Of a stretch of DNA of 64,000 nucleotides, positions 1 through 7,976 are shown piece by piece. This DNA is from an uncultured Kordiimonas sp. Its GTDB lineage: Bacteria > Pseudomonadota > Alphaproteobacteria > Sphingomonadales > Kordiimonadaceae. A program made the translations under genes and the position numbers. The stretch lies in assembly GCA_947500295.1 (NCBI GenBank), contig CANMRM010000005.1, positions 310,001 to 374,000 on the forward strand. The letters run 5' to 3'. Position 1 is the stretch's first letter; each line of letters starts with the position of its first letter. Under the pieces are notes generated by a model. That model ran no database searches. It was not told the origin of the DNA and saw only the letters and a list, made by a program, of their open reading frames with translations.

Positions 1-684
1 GATCAAAATCTCGGTTTTGCCGGTTTTTTTGTTGAAACGATAGATGCGGGCGCCGTCACCGGGCAGGCGGCCATTGATGTGCTCGTAGTAGAAATACCCC
101 CGCTCCGCATCGTCAACAAAATGGTTGGCAAATCGAAATACGGCACTCTCGACAAGTTCCTGTTTCTTGCCAAAACGATTATATATTTCGCCGTGCAGGG
201 TGAGCTCTTTCGGGAAACGAACCGCCAATATATGCCGACCGTCCGCCGACCAGTTGCCCCGCAGAACCGGATCCTCTGATTTGGTCAGGTTTTCAAGCTC
301 TCCGCTTTCGCGGTTCATAATCCAGATATTGTCGACACCGTTGCGATCTGAGGTGAACGCGATTTCGCCGCCATCCGGGCTGTAGCGTGGCATCTGGTTC
401 CAGGAGCGTCCCTCGGTCAGCCGGCGGGCGTTGCCCCCCTCAATCGGCATTTCATAAATATGGCCAAGCAGGTCAAAGATGACGGTCTGCCCATCGGGTG
501 ACACATCGACACTCATCCAGGTGCCTTCCTGAGTATCAAAATCCACCTGAAGGGTTGGTGTACCCTCCGGGTTGGCCGTGTCGATTGACCACTCTTCCTT
601 TTTGTTGTCTGCGTTCTCCTGTGCACTGACACTGCCAGCTGCAATAAACACAAGTGCCGTAAGCACTGCCCAAACCTGTGCCAT
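1..684 (-). CDS. Secreted amidohydrolase-like protein with TolB/PD40 beta-propeller, N-terminal part only
   Basis: The reading frame is open for 228 codons from an ATG at 684 and runs off the left edge, so only the N-terminal part is present. A good ribosome binding site (GGGAGGG) lies 6 nt before the ATG. The first 21 residues form a signal peptide ending in a small-residue cleavage site (SVSA, then QEN), so the protein should be exported to the periplasm. Residues 40-228 contain WD40/PD40-type blades with the recurring motifs SPDGQ, YSPDGGEIAFTSDR and WSADGR, as in the N-terminal propeller of TolB-like and tricorn-like proteins. The opening WSIDTANPEGTPTLQVDF resembles large secreted amidohydrolases that carry such a propeller in front of the hydrolase domain. 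That assignment is an inference, because the catalytic domain lies outside the window. A TolB-like peptidase is the alternative. Confidence 0.65.
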   Translation of the reverse strand, partial: MAQVWAVLTALVFIAAGSVSAQENADNKKEEWSIDTANPEGTPTLQVDFDTQEGTWMSVDVSPDGQTVIFDLLGHIYEMPIEGGNARRLTEGRSWNQMPRYSPDGGEIAFTSDRNGVDNIWIMNRESGELENLTKSEDPVLRGNWSADGRHILAVRFPKELTLHGEIYNRFGKKQELVESAVFRFANHFVDDAERGYFYYEHINGRLPGDGARIYRFNKKTGKTEILI

Positions 685-791
685 GATAACCCTCCCCATT
701 TATAGACCGGGATCAGGATACCGCCTTCAATGACCAGACTGGAGTCTATTTTTAGATTAGTGAGACAAACCCGTGTATTACCGAGAGAAAA

Positions 792-2411
792 TCACGGATT
801 TCCGGCAAGATATTGATGGACGTTCGAGACAACGACTGACCCCTCACCAACAGCTGACGCAACCCGTTTGACTGACCCTGACCTGACATCTCCAACCGCA
901 AAAACACCAGCGCAGGATGTTGCAAACGGGCCATTGGCGGGGCACTGGGACGTTCCGGTAATCACAAAACCTTTTTCATCCAGGGCGACAAAGTCCTTGA
1001 GCCACCTGGTATTCGGCACCGCGCCGGCCATTACAAACATCGCACTGCAATCAATGTCGAAAGTTGATGCGTCGGCGGAGTTGTGTGCCGTCAACCGTTC
1101 CAACTGGGCTTCGCCGTGCAGCGCTTTAACCTGTGTCGTGGTGTGAATGGTTACACCTGGGTCCTGTTCAAGGCGGTTCAGAAGATAGTGCGACATGCTG
1201 GCCGCCATTGAGTTACCGCGAACCATGATATGCACGTGCTTGGCGTATCGGGAAAGGAACATGGCCGCCTGACCAGCCGAGTTGCCGCCACCGATGACCA
1301 CCACTTCAGTGTTTCGGCAGAAACGTGCCTCGAGTTCGGTTGCCGCATAATAGACGCCTGCGCCTTCAAACTCCTCCAGCCGTTCAAGAGGCAAGCGCCG
1401 ATATTGCACGCCGGTTGCCACCACAAGGCTGCGCGTATTGACAACACTGCCATCGTTGCAGGTGACTTCCAGATAGTCTTTGGTTTGCCTGAGACCTACG
1501 GCACGCAAAGGCATCGTGAACCTGGCCCCGAACTTGATCGCCTGGACTTCGCCGCGCCAGATCAGGTCGCCGCCTGAAATACCGGTCGGAAACCCCATAT
1601 AGTTTTCAATACGCGACGATGTACCCGCCTGCCCACCAATGGCCGTGTCTTCAATCACAACCGTCGAAAGCCCCTCTGAAGCGCCGTAAACTGCGGCAGC
1701 AACTCCTCCGGGCCCCGCACCGACAACAGCAAGGTCGGCGACGCAGGCTTCTTCAACACTGAGGCTGATACCGAGTGTTTTCGCCAAGCTGGCAGGCGAT
1801 GGGTCTTTCAGGACCTGCTTGTCCCCAAACACGACACTGAATGTCGAGACATCAATTCCGCATTGACGGCCGAGTTCCTGCGCACGCTCCCCCTCGGGGT
1901 CCAATAGGCGGTAGGGAATTTTGTTGCGGTTCGCGAATTCAAGCAGGCGCAACGCCTTCGGGTCCTGCTCGCTCGCGATAACGTTCAGACCGCCAAGATT
2001 GATGTTCACCAGATTTCGGCGGCGCGCAGAGAAAACCGTTATGACATAGTCGCTCAACTCGGGCACAGCCGCCATCAGGGCCTTGAGCCTTGCAAGAGGC
2101 AAAGCTACCAGGCGCCCTCCGGTCTTGGCTTCGCACGCCAGAACAGCTGCCTGATGTTGCAGAAAGCCCAGTTCTCCCAGAATTTGATTGGAACCAACCG
2201 TGAAACTCACATCGTTGGCATTGGAACGATCCAGAATCTCGACCTCACCCTCGAGGATCAGGTAAAATTCGAGCATATATTCACCAACTTCGAACAGGCA
2301 TTCGCCGGGCTCCATCTCTCGTATGCTGCCGTTCTCCTGCAACAGCCGCTTCAGGTCCTCCGGTATTGATTGTTGAATGAGCTGGTCGAGCTGGTCGTGT
2401 TCACCTTCCAT
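792..2411 (-). CDS. Cyclic nucleotide-binding domain fused to thioredoxin reductase-like flavoprotein
   Basis: A 539-residue protein. I place the start at 2411 (MEGEHDQ), preceded by AAAGG; the frame could extend to 2450 but without a better ribosome site. Residues about 20-135 form a cNMP-binding domain (PGECLFEVGE, LILEGEVEIL, ILGELGF). Residues 145-215 look like a degenerate thioredoxin/glutaredoxin fold. From about 228 comes a low-molecular-weight thioredoxin-reductase fold, with FAD motif GAGPGGVAAAVYG, NADPH motif VIGGGNSAGQAA and the C-terminal FAD motif GVFAVGDV. The redox CxxC that follows the FAD segment in true thioredoxin reductases is replaced by YYAATELEARFC, so it probably does not reduce thioredoxin in the classical way. 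The family is known as CNB/FAD-dependent oxidoreductase fusions; the substrate is unknown. It may be controlled through the inverted repeat just upstream. Confidence 0.85.
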   Translation of the reverse strand: MEGEHDQLDQLIQQSIPEDLKRLLQENGSIREMEPGECLFEVGEYMLEFYLILEGEVEILDRSNANDVSFTVGSNQILGELGFLQHQAAVLACEAKTGGRLVALPLARLKALMAAVPELSDYVITVFSARRRNLVNINLGGLNVIASEQDPKALRLLEFANRNKIPYRLLDPEGERAQELGRQCGIDVSTFSVVFGDKQVLKDPSPASLAKTLGISLSVEEACVADLAVVGAGPGGVAAAVYGASEGLSTVVIEDTAIGGQAGTSSRIENYMGFPTGISGGDLIWRGEVQAIKFGARFTMPLRAVGLRQTKDYLEVTCNDGSVVNTRSLVVATGVQYRRLPLERLEEFEGAGVYYAATELEARFCRNTEVVVIGGGNSAGQAAMFLSRYAKHVHIMVRGNSMAASMSHYLLNRLEQDPGVTIHTTTQVKALHGEAQLERLTAHNSADASTFDIDCSAMFVMAGAVPNTRWLKDFVALDEKGFVITGTSQCPANGPFATSCAGVFAVGDVRSGSVKRVASAVGEGSVVVSNVHQYLAGNP

Positions 2412-2462
2412 GGTGCTGCCTTTCTTTGCACAGGTCAGATCAGGCCGCAAACACCCAACCCC

Positions 2463-2487
2463 CGTATGATGGTCTTACCATCATACG
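2463..2487. promoter_or_regulatory. Perfect 11-bp inverted repeat, probable operator
   Basis: Arms CGTATGATGGT and ACCATCATACG are exact reverse complements separated by CTT. The site is about 52 bp upstream of the proposed start of the CNB-reductase gene. The core TGGTNNNACCA resembles operators of FadR-type GntR repressors (family knowledge). No T-run follows the hairpin on either strand, so a terminator is unlikely. The cognate regulator is not in the window. Confidence 0.6.
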
Positions 2488-2537
2488 ATTTGGTGCCAAG
2501 TGTGGATTAGGGTTTGGAAGTTTTCCCTCAAACGCAA

Positions 2538-2565
2538 GAACCCGCCCAACGACCTGGGCGGGTTC
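2538..2565 (-). terminator. Possible terminator after the YghU-type gene
   Basis: A GC-rich 11-bp stem (GAACCCGCCCA paired with TGGGCGGGTTC, 6-nt loop) lies 42 nt past the stop of the glutathione transferase gene. The following minus-strand bases are only modestly T-rich, so it may be a weak or factor-assisted terminator. Confidence 0.45.
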
Positions 2566-2606
2566 GAACCATTGTGGTGATACTTAATTATTCTATTGTC
2601 CGGCAA

Positions 2607-3485
2607 CTATTCTGCCGCTTCTCCGATTTTATCCCAGGTGCTGGTTTCAAAATCGCTCGCGTTATGGCGTTCACGCAACTGCTCTGCCGGATCACCCCAC
2701 GCGCGATTGACCATTCGGCCGCGTTGCACCGCAGGCCTCACATCAATTTCTTCGGCCCAGCGAACAACGTTTTTGTAGCTCGCCACATCGAGAAATTCGG
2801 CAGCATCATAAAGACGCCCCAGAACCAGAGTTCCATACCAGGCCCAAACCGCCATATCGGCAATTGTATAGTCGTCACCAGCAAGGAAGCGACTTTCAGC
2901 CAGACGTTTGTCCAGCACGTCGAGCTGTCGTTTTACTTCCATGGTGTAGCGATCAATCGGATACTGCCATTTTTCCGGCGCATAGGCATAAAAATGACCA
3001 AAACCGCCGCCCAAATAGGGAGCACTTCCCATTTGCCAGAACAGCCATGACATGACTTCTGCACGCGCGGCCGGGTCAATGGGCAGAAATTCGCCAAACT
3101 TCTCCGCCAAGTGCACCAGAATTGCGCCCGATTCAAAGATGCGAACCGGTGTCTCGCCACTACGATCCAACAGTGCCGGGATTTTGGAGTTGGGATTCAC
3201 GTCAACGAAACCGGAGCTGAACTGATCGCCCTCACTGATGTCAATGATGAACGCATCATATTCAGCACCGGCATGCCCGAGCGCCAGAAGCTCCTCGAAC
3301 ATAACCGTGACCTTAACGCCGTTAGGTGTCGCGAGCGAATAGAGCTGGAAGGGATGTTCTCCAGCTGGAAGGTCTTTTTCATGGGTCGCGCCAGCGATTG
3401 GGCGATTGATATTGGCGAAACGACCGCCGCTTTCCGCGTCCCAGTTCCATACCTTTGGCGGTGTATATTCATTCTGTTGCGACAT
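2607..3485 (-). CDS. yghU: YghU-type glutathione S-transferase / disulfide-bond oxidoreductase
   Basis: This 292-residue protein has the length and N-terminus typical of YghU (YTPPKVW near the start, then the NINRPIAGATHEKDLPAG segment). Residues 47-130 form the thioredoxin-like GST domain with LYSLATPNGVKVTVMFEEL, NPNSKIPALLD (cis-Pro) and FESGAILVHLAEKFG, which bind glutathione. Residues 140-285 form the all-alpha domain with WLFWQMGSAPYLGGGFGHF. Members of this family reduce disulfides and peroxides using two bound glutathiones in the cytoplasm. A purine-rich ribosome site precedes the ATG at 3485. The gene appears monocistronic: a 221-bp gap separates it from mobA and a stem-loop follows it. 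Confidence 0.92.
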   Translation of the reverse strand: MSQQNEYTPPKVWNWDAESGGRFANINRPIAGATHEKDLPAGEHPFQLYSLATPNGVKVTVMFEELLALGHAGAEYDAFIIDISEGDQFSSGFVDVNPNSKIPALLDRSGETPVRIFESGAILVHLAEKFGEFLPIDPAARAEVMSWLFWQMGSAPYLGGGFGHFYAYAPEKWQYPIDRYTMEVKRQLDVLDKRLAESRFLAGDDYTIADMAVWAWYGTLVLGRLYDAAEFLDVASYKNVVRWAEEIDVRPAVQRGRMVNRAWGDPAEQLRERHNASDFETSTWDKIGEAAE

Positions 3486-3706
3486 GATATTTTGTTCCTT
3501 TCCCTAGCGCCCGAAAAGGACCACAAGGCCCTTTGACGCTACGTTTGCAGAGCCATTGCAGCGGGTCAACGGCAATGGCGTCACAATCTTGCGATCAGGG
3601 TCTTCAGATTTGGTCGGCTGAACCTGATTTCAAACAATAATGCATTGTGCGAAACAGTAGCCAGGCTTGTTGCCGAGCCTCGCTGCTCCCAATCAACCCC
3701 ACCACG

Positions 3707-4288
3707 CTAGTTGTGTTGCAGTTCAAGTAATGAAATATCTTCAACTGTATTTAAGTTGCTGAGCCCTGAGGGTGAAGGGAATTTGACGGGTATGGAGCCA
3801 ACCTGCCTGGAAACCCACCTCATGGACGGTGCTTTAGGAAAACCCGGATCACTAAAAAAATGAGCGAGGCTTTCCATCGACCATAAACCCAAGGCGGAAA
3901 AGGCATGCTCCTCGTCGCAGGCGTATGCATTGTCACCTGCATTCACGAGCATCTCGCAGCAATCAGGCCTGATAAATGGCATATCGACCGGCGCCGCAAC
4001 AAACTGCCGAAAAGCCTTACCATGTGTTTTTGACCATTTTACCGCGGAATAAAGCGCCGCCACGGGGCCATGCACTTTATCTTCAAAATCAGGCACAGCC
4101 GGAAACCGTGTCTCATAATTGGAAGGGCCCGCAATGATAATTGTATCGACCTGTGGCTCCAGCCTCTCCAGAACATGGTCAATCAGACGTTTGCCAAAGA
4201 GTGTGGCATTGCCTTTGTCCACGCCGTTCATTCTGGAAGCCGAACCGCCAGCAAGTACCACGCCCAGCAAGTGTGGCGGGGAAGACAT
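3707..4288 (-). CDS. mobA: Molybdenum cofactor guanylyltransferase
   Basis: A 193-residue nucleotidyltransferase of normal MobA length. The N-terminal GTP-binding signature is present as LAGGSASRMNGVDKG, followed by FGKRLIDHVLERL and the substrate motif DFEDKVHGPVAALYSA. MobA attaches GMP to molybdopterin to give the MGD cofactor used by bis-MGD enzymes, here the formate dehydrogenase encoded just upstream. Its ATG overlaps the fdhD stop in a TGATG arrangement, so the two are translationally coupled. Having mobA as the last gene of an fds operon provides the cofactor together with the apoenzyme. Confidence 0.9.
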   Translation of the reverse strand: MSSPPHLLGVVLAGGSASRMNGVDKGNATLFGKRLIDHVLERLEPQVDTIIIAGPSNYETRFPAVPDFEDKVHGPVAALYSAVKWSKTHGKAFRQFVAAPVDMPFIRPDCCEMLVNAGDNAYACDEEHAFSALGLWSMESLAHFFSDPGFPKAPSMRWVSRQVGSIPVKFPSPSGLSNLNTVEDISLLELQHN

Positions 4289-5109
4289 CAGGTGAGTTTA
4301 TCCATCGAAAGAAAGACAGCCGTGCCCCTATCAAATCCAACCAGGGACATGTTTGCCTCTGCAGCCTTTTGCAGTGCAAATTCGGTGGGTCCGGAAACGG
4401 TTGCCAAAATCTGAATACCCATCAAGGCCGCTTTTTGAACAAGCTCATAGGAACATCTGCTCGACATCAGAACAAACCCTGAATGCGGGTCAAATTCATT
4501 CAGGGTCAGCGCACCAAGAAGCTTGTCCAGTGCATTGTGACGACCTACGTCTTCGCGGACATGCAGAATTTCGCCCTGCTTGTTTACCCAGGCGGCAGCA
4601 TGCACGCTGTGAGTCATAGCATTAAGCGGCTGAAACTGTTTTAGGGAAGTGAACGCCTTTTCGATTGAGGTTGCCGCAATCGTCTCGCGGGTTTTAGCCA
4701 CTTCGGGCAAGCGCCTGTATATACTGTCGGCTGTTGCCAGCCCACACACACCACAGCCCGATCGTCCCTCTATCGCACGGCGATTACTTTGCACGTCCAG
4801 TCTCTCAGCTGCTTGTGAAGATATTTTGAGCCTGCATTCAATGCCCAGTTTTGTGGCATGCACATCAATGGCCAATATGTCAGCCAGTGACCGGCAAATC
4901 TGCTCCGTCAGCGAAAAGCCTACCGCAAAGTCCGCGAGGTCGGTCGGTGACGCCATCATCACGGCGTGGTTGCGGTTGTTATACATAAAGGCCGTTGGAA
5001 CTTCCGCCGGAACATGCCAGCGATCTTGACTACCGTCACCGCGCACAATTGACATATTTGTCTCGGCCTCACCAAAGTCACCGATATAGGATATCTTGGG
5101 CCCGGCCAT
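4288..5109 (-). CDS. fdhD: Formate dehydrogenase accessory sulfurtransferase FdhD
   Basis: A 273-residue protein of the FdhD/NarQ family (called FdsC in fds operons). It shows the conserved SGCGVCG motif (residues about 127-133), whose cysteines carry sulfur to the Mo-bis-MGD cofactor. Also present are AVGFSLTEQI, VGRHNALDKLLGA and the C-terminal SSRCSYELVQKAALMGI and LVGFDRG segments. It acts in the cytoplasm, probably on FdsA. The gene starts 2 nt after the fdsA stop and ends by overlapping mobA, which places it inside the same transcript. Assignment is secure from motif and context. Confidence 0.93.
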   Translation of the reverse strand: MAGPKISYIGDFGEAETNMSIVRGDGSQDRWHVPAEVPTAFMYNNRNHAVMMASPTDLADFAVGFSLTEQICRSLADILAIDVHATKLGIECRLKISSQAAERLDVQSNRRAIEGRSGCGVCGLATADSIYRRLPEVAKTRETIAATSIEKAFTSLKQFQPLNAMTHSVHAAAWVNKQGEILHVREDVGRHNALDKLLGALTLNEFDPHSGFVLMSSRCSYELVQKAALMGIQILATVSGPTEFALQKAAEANMSLVGFDRGTAVFLSMDKLT

Positions 5110-5111
5110 AC

Positions 5112-7952
5112 CTAGGCCTCAATCGGCTCAGCAATCCGCCTCAACTTGGGAGTTTCCAATTCATAGTTTTCCTGCCAGGCGGCTTTGTGATTGGCCGGAT
5201 TCACCTCAACAGCAGTCACTTTGTATTCGGGGCAGTTTGTTGCCCAATCGGAATTCTCTGTAGTCACTACATTTGCGCCGGTTTCCGGGTGGTGGAAGGT
5301 GGTGTAAACGACGCCAGGTACCATGCGCTCGGAGACCTCGGCCCTGAGAGCGATTTCCCCCTTGCGGCTCTTCACCGAAACCCATGCGCCTGTTTGAACA
5401 CCGCGTGCCTCAGCGTCTGCAGGATGGATTTCCAGCACATCTTCTGCATGCCAGTCCGAGTTTGCGGTTCGGCGTGTCTGAGCACCAACGTTATATTGAG
5501 ATAGTATCCGGCCAGTGGTCAGAATAAGCGGGAATTTGCGATTGGTTTTTTCGGTTGTGGGTACATATTCAGTTTCCACAAACATACCTTTGCCGCGCAC
5601 AAAGGCATCAATATGCATAATAGGCGTACCCTCAGGTGCAGCTTCGTTGCAGGGCCACTGAATGCTGCCTTTTTCATCAAGCATGGCGTGCGAAACATCG
5701 GCGAACGTAGGCGTCAATGCCGCAATTTCGTCCATGATTTCACTCGCATCTTCATATTGCATCGGCTCATACCCCAAGGCGTTTGCCAGCTCCTGAGTGA
5801 CGCGCCACTCTTCTCTGCCGGTTTTGCTTTTCATCGCTGGGCGAACCCGATTGATCCGGCGTTCTGCGTTGATAAAGCAGCCATCTTTCTCCAAAAATGA
5901 GGTGCCCGGCAAAAAAACGTGCGCGAAACGGGCTGTTTCATTCAGGAAAAGGTCCTGGACGATTAATATGTCCAGAGAGCGCAGTGCTTGCTCAACATGC
6001 TGTATGTTGGGATCTGACTGGGCTATATCTTCGCCTTGCACATAAAGGCCCCTGAAGGTGCCTGCACAAGCTTCGTCGAACATATTGGGAATACGGTATC
6101 CGGGCTCTGCATCCTGCTCGCACCCCCACGCACGCTCGAACAACCCACGAACGTTTTCGTCCGACACATGCCTGTAACCGGAAAACTCGTGCGGAAACGA
6201 GCCCATATCGCAAGACCCCTGCACATTATTCTGGCCCCGAAGCGGATTGACGCCCACACCCCGGCGGCCGATGTTGCCGGTGGCCATCGCCAAGTTTGCC
6301 ATGCCCATCACCATGGTGGAACCCTGACTGTGTTCGGTCACACCAAGACCATAGTAGATGGCTGCGTTGCCGCCGCCTGCATAAAGGCGAGCGGCGTTTC
6401 GAATATCCTCAGCCGGCACACCACAGATCTCGCCAATCGTCTCAGGGCTGCAGGCGTCACTTTTGATAAATTCGCGCCAGGCTTCAAAAGACTGTAGGTC
6501 ACAGCGCTCGCGAATAAAATCTTCGTCCAGCAAACCTTCATTTGCCGCGACATGCGCAAATGCATTGATCATGGCAACGTTTGTACCCGGCTTTAATGGC
6601 AGGTGAAAAGCAGCCTCAATATGCGGCGTGCGCACCAGATCAATAGCTCGCGGGTCGAGAATGATGAGCTTGGCGCCTTCTCTCAGTCGCCTTTTCATCT
6701 GAGATGCAAACACAGGGTGAGCATCTGTCGGATTGGCGCCAATGATAAGAATGACATCAGCTTCTTCAACGCTGTCGAAATCCTGCGTACCCGCAGATGT
6801 GCCATAAGTTTGCTTGAGGCCATACCCCGTCGGTGAGTGGCAGACCCGCGCACAGGTGTCGATGTTGTTGTTAGCAAAGGCAGTGCGTACCATTTTTTGC
6901 ACGACCCATACTTCTTCGATGGTGCACCGCGATGATGAAATCGCTCCGATGGATTTTCTGCCATGAGATTGCTGAGTGGCGCGCAGGCGGTTTGCCGCAA
7001 ATTCAATCGCTTCTTCCCACGACACCTTCTGCCAGGGGTCCGTGATCTTGTCGCGGATCATGGGCTCGGTCTGCCGGTCTTTATGTGAAGCATAACCCCA
7101 GGCGAAACGGCCTTTTACGCAGGAGTGCCCGTGATTGGCCTTGCCATCTTTGAGAGGCACCATGCGAATAACCTGGTCTCCCTTGAGCTCGGCTTTAAAC
7201 GAACACCCAACACCACAGTATGCACATGTCGTGAGTACGGTCCGGTCTGGCACGCCGTGCTCAACCACCGACTTTTCCTGAAGCGTGGCAGTGGGGCAGG
7301 CCTGAACACAAGCACCGCATGAAACACAGTCAGAATCGAAAAAGTTCTCACCCGCAACCGAAACTTTTGAGTTGAACCCGCGGCCTTCAATGGTCAGGGC
7401 CAGTGTGCCCTGCACTTCGTCGCAGGCCCGAACACACCGCGAACAAACAATGCATTTGCTCGGATCAAAATCAAAATAAGGGTTACTTTCGTCCTTCGCC
7501 GCATCGCCGTGGTTTTCGCCCTCAAACCCATAGCGGACTTCCCTCAGGCCAACGGCTCCCGCCATGTCCTGCAGCTCGCAGTCACCATTGTCAGAGCACG
7601 TCAGGCAATCCAAAGGGTGATCCGAGATGTAGAGTTCCATGACGCCGCGCCGCAACCGAGCCAACCTGGCGTTTTGGGTGCGGATGCTCATGCCTTCTTC
7701 AACCGGCGTCGTGCAGGACGCCGGGGTGCCGCGCCTGCCATCAATTTCAACGAGGCACAAACGGCAAGACCCAAAAGCCTTTAGATTGTCTGTTGCGCAC
7801 AGCTTGGGAATCTCAATGCCTGCTTCCGCCGCGGCACGCATAACGCTTGTGCCCTCAGGAACTGTCACGCTGAATCCATCAATCTCGGCGGTCACCTGCT
7901 CTGTTGACTTGGAGGCGGGGGTGCCAAAATCTGGCTCAATCAACAATGTCAT
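5112..7952 (-). CDS. fdsA: NAD-dependent formate dehydrogenase, alpha (molybdenum) subunit
   Basis: A 946-residue catalytic subunit. In order it has an N-terminal [2Fe-2S] ferredoxin domain (CRLCLVEI), a His/Cys cluster motif (DHPLDCLTCSDNGDCELQ), two ferredoxin [4Fe-4S] motifs (CIVCSRCVRAC and CVSCGACVQAC), a further [4Fe-4S] motif CAYCGVGC, and the bis-MGD molybdopterin domains to the C-terminus. The Mo ligand is a cysteine in RVCHSPTGYG; there is no in-frame UGA, so this is not a selenoprotein. The architecture matches soluble FdsA of Cupriavidus and Rhodobacter, which oxidises formate to CO2 and passes electrons to FdsB. AGGAG precedes the ATG. No small FdsD-like gene is seen in the operon, unlike the classical fdsGBACD order. 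Confidence 0.95.
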   Translation of the reverse strand: MTLLIEPDFGTPASKSTEQVTAEIDGFSVTVPEGTSVMRAAAEAGIEIPKLCATDNLKAFGSCRLCLVEIDGRRGTPASCTTPVEEGMSIRTQNARLARLRRGVMELYISDHPLDCLTCSDNGDCELQDMAGAVGLREVRYGFEGENHGDAAKDESNPYFDFDPSKCIVCSRCVRACDEVQGTLALTIEGRGFNSKVSVAGENFFDSDCVSCGACVQACPTATLQEKSVVEHGVPDRTVLTTCAYCGVGCSFKAELKGDQVIRMVPLKDGKANHGHSCVKGRFAWGYASHKDRQTEPMIRDKITDPWQKVSWEEAIEFAANRLRATQQSHGRKSIGAISSSRCTIEEVWVVQKMVRTAFANNNIDTCARVCHSPTGYGLKQTYGTSAGTQDFDSVEEADVILIIGANPTDAHPVFASQMKRRLREGAKLIILDPRAIDLVRTPHIEAAFHLPLKPGTNVAMINAFAHVAANEGLLDEDFIRERCDLQSFEAWREFIKSDACSPETIGEICGVPAEDIRNAARLYAGGGNAAIYYGLGVTEHSQGSTMVMGMANLAMATGNIGRRGVGVNPLRGQNNVQGSCDMGSFPHEFSGYRHVSDENVRGLFERAWGCEQDAEPGYRIPNMFDEACAGTFRGLYVQGEDIAQSDPNIQHVEQALRSLDILIVQDLFLNETARFAHVFLPGTSFLEKDGCFINAERRINRVRPAMKSKTGREEWRVTQELANALGYEPMQYEDASEIMDEIAALTPTFADVSHAMLDEKGSIQWPCNEAAPEGTPIMHIDAFVRGKGMFVETEYVPTTEKTNRKFPLILTTGRILSQYNVGAQTRRTANSDWHAEDVLEIHPADAEARGVQTGAWVSVKSRKGEIALRAEVSERMVPGVVYTTFHHPETGANVVTTENSDWATNCPEYKVTAVEVNPANHKAAWQENYELETPKLRRIAEPIEA

Positions 7953-7976
7953 TTCAGGCTCCTATAGCTCCAGCTC

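Noticed and set aside
5112-7952. Selenocysteine-type formate dehydrogenase
   Set aside because: The Mo-ligand position is an ordinary Cys codon (RVCHSP) and the frame contains no internal UGA.
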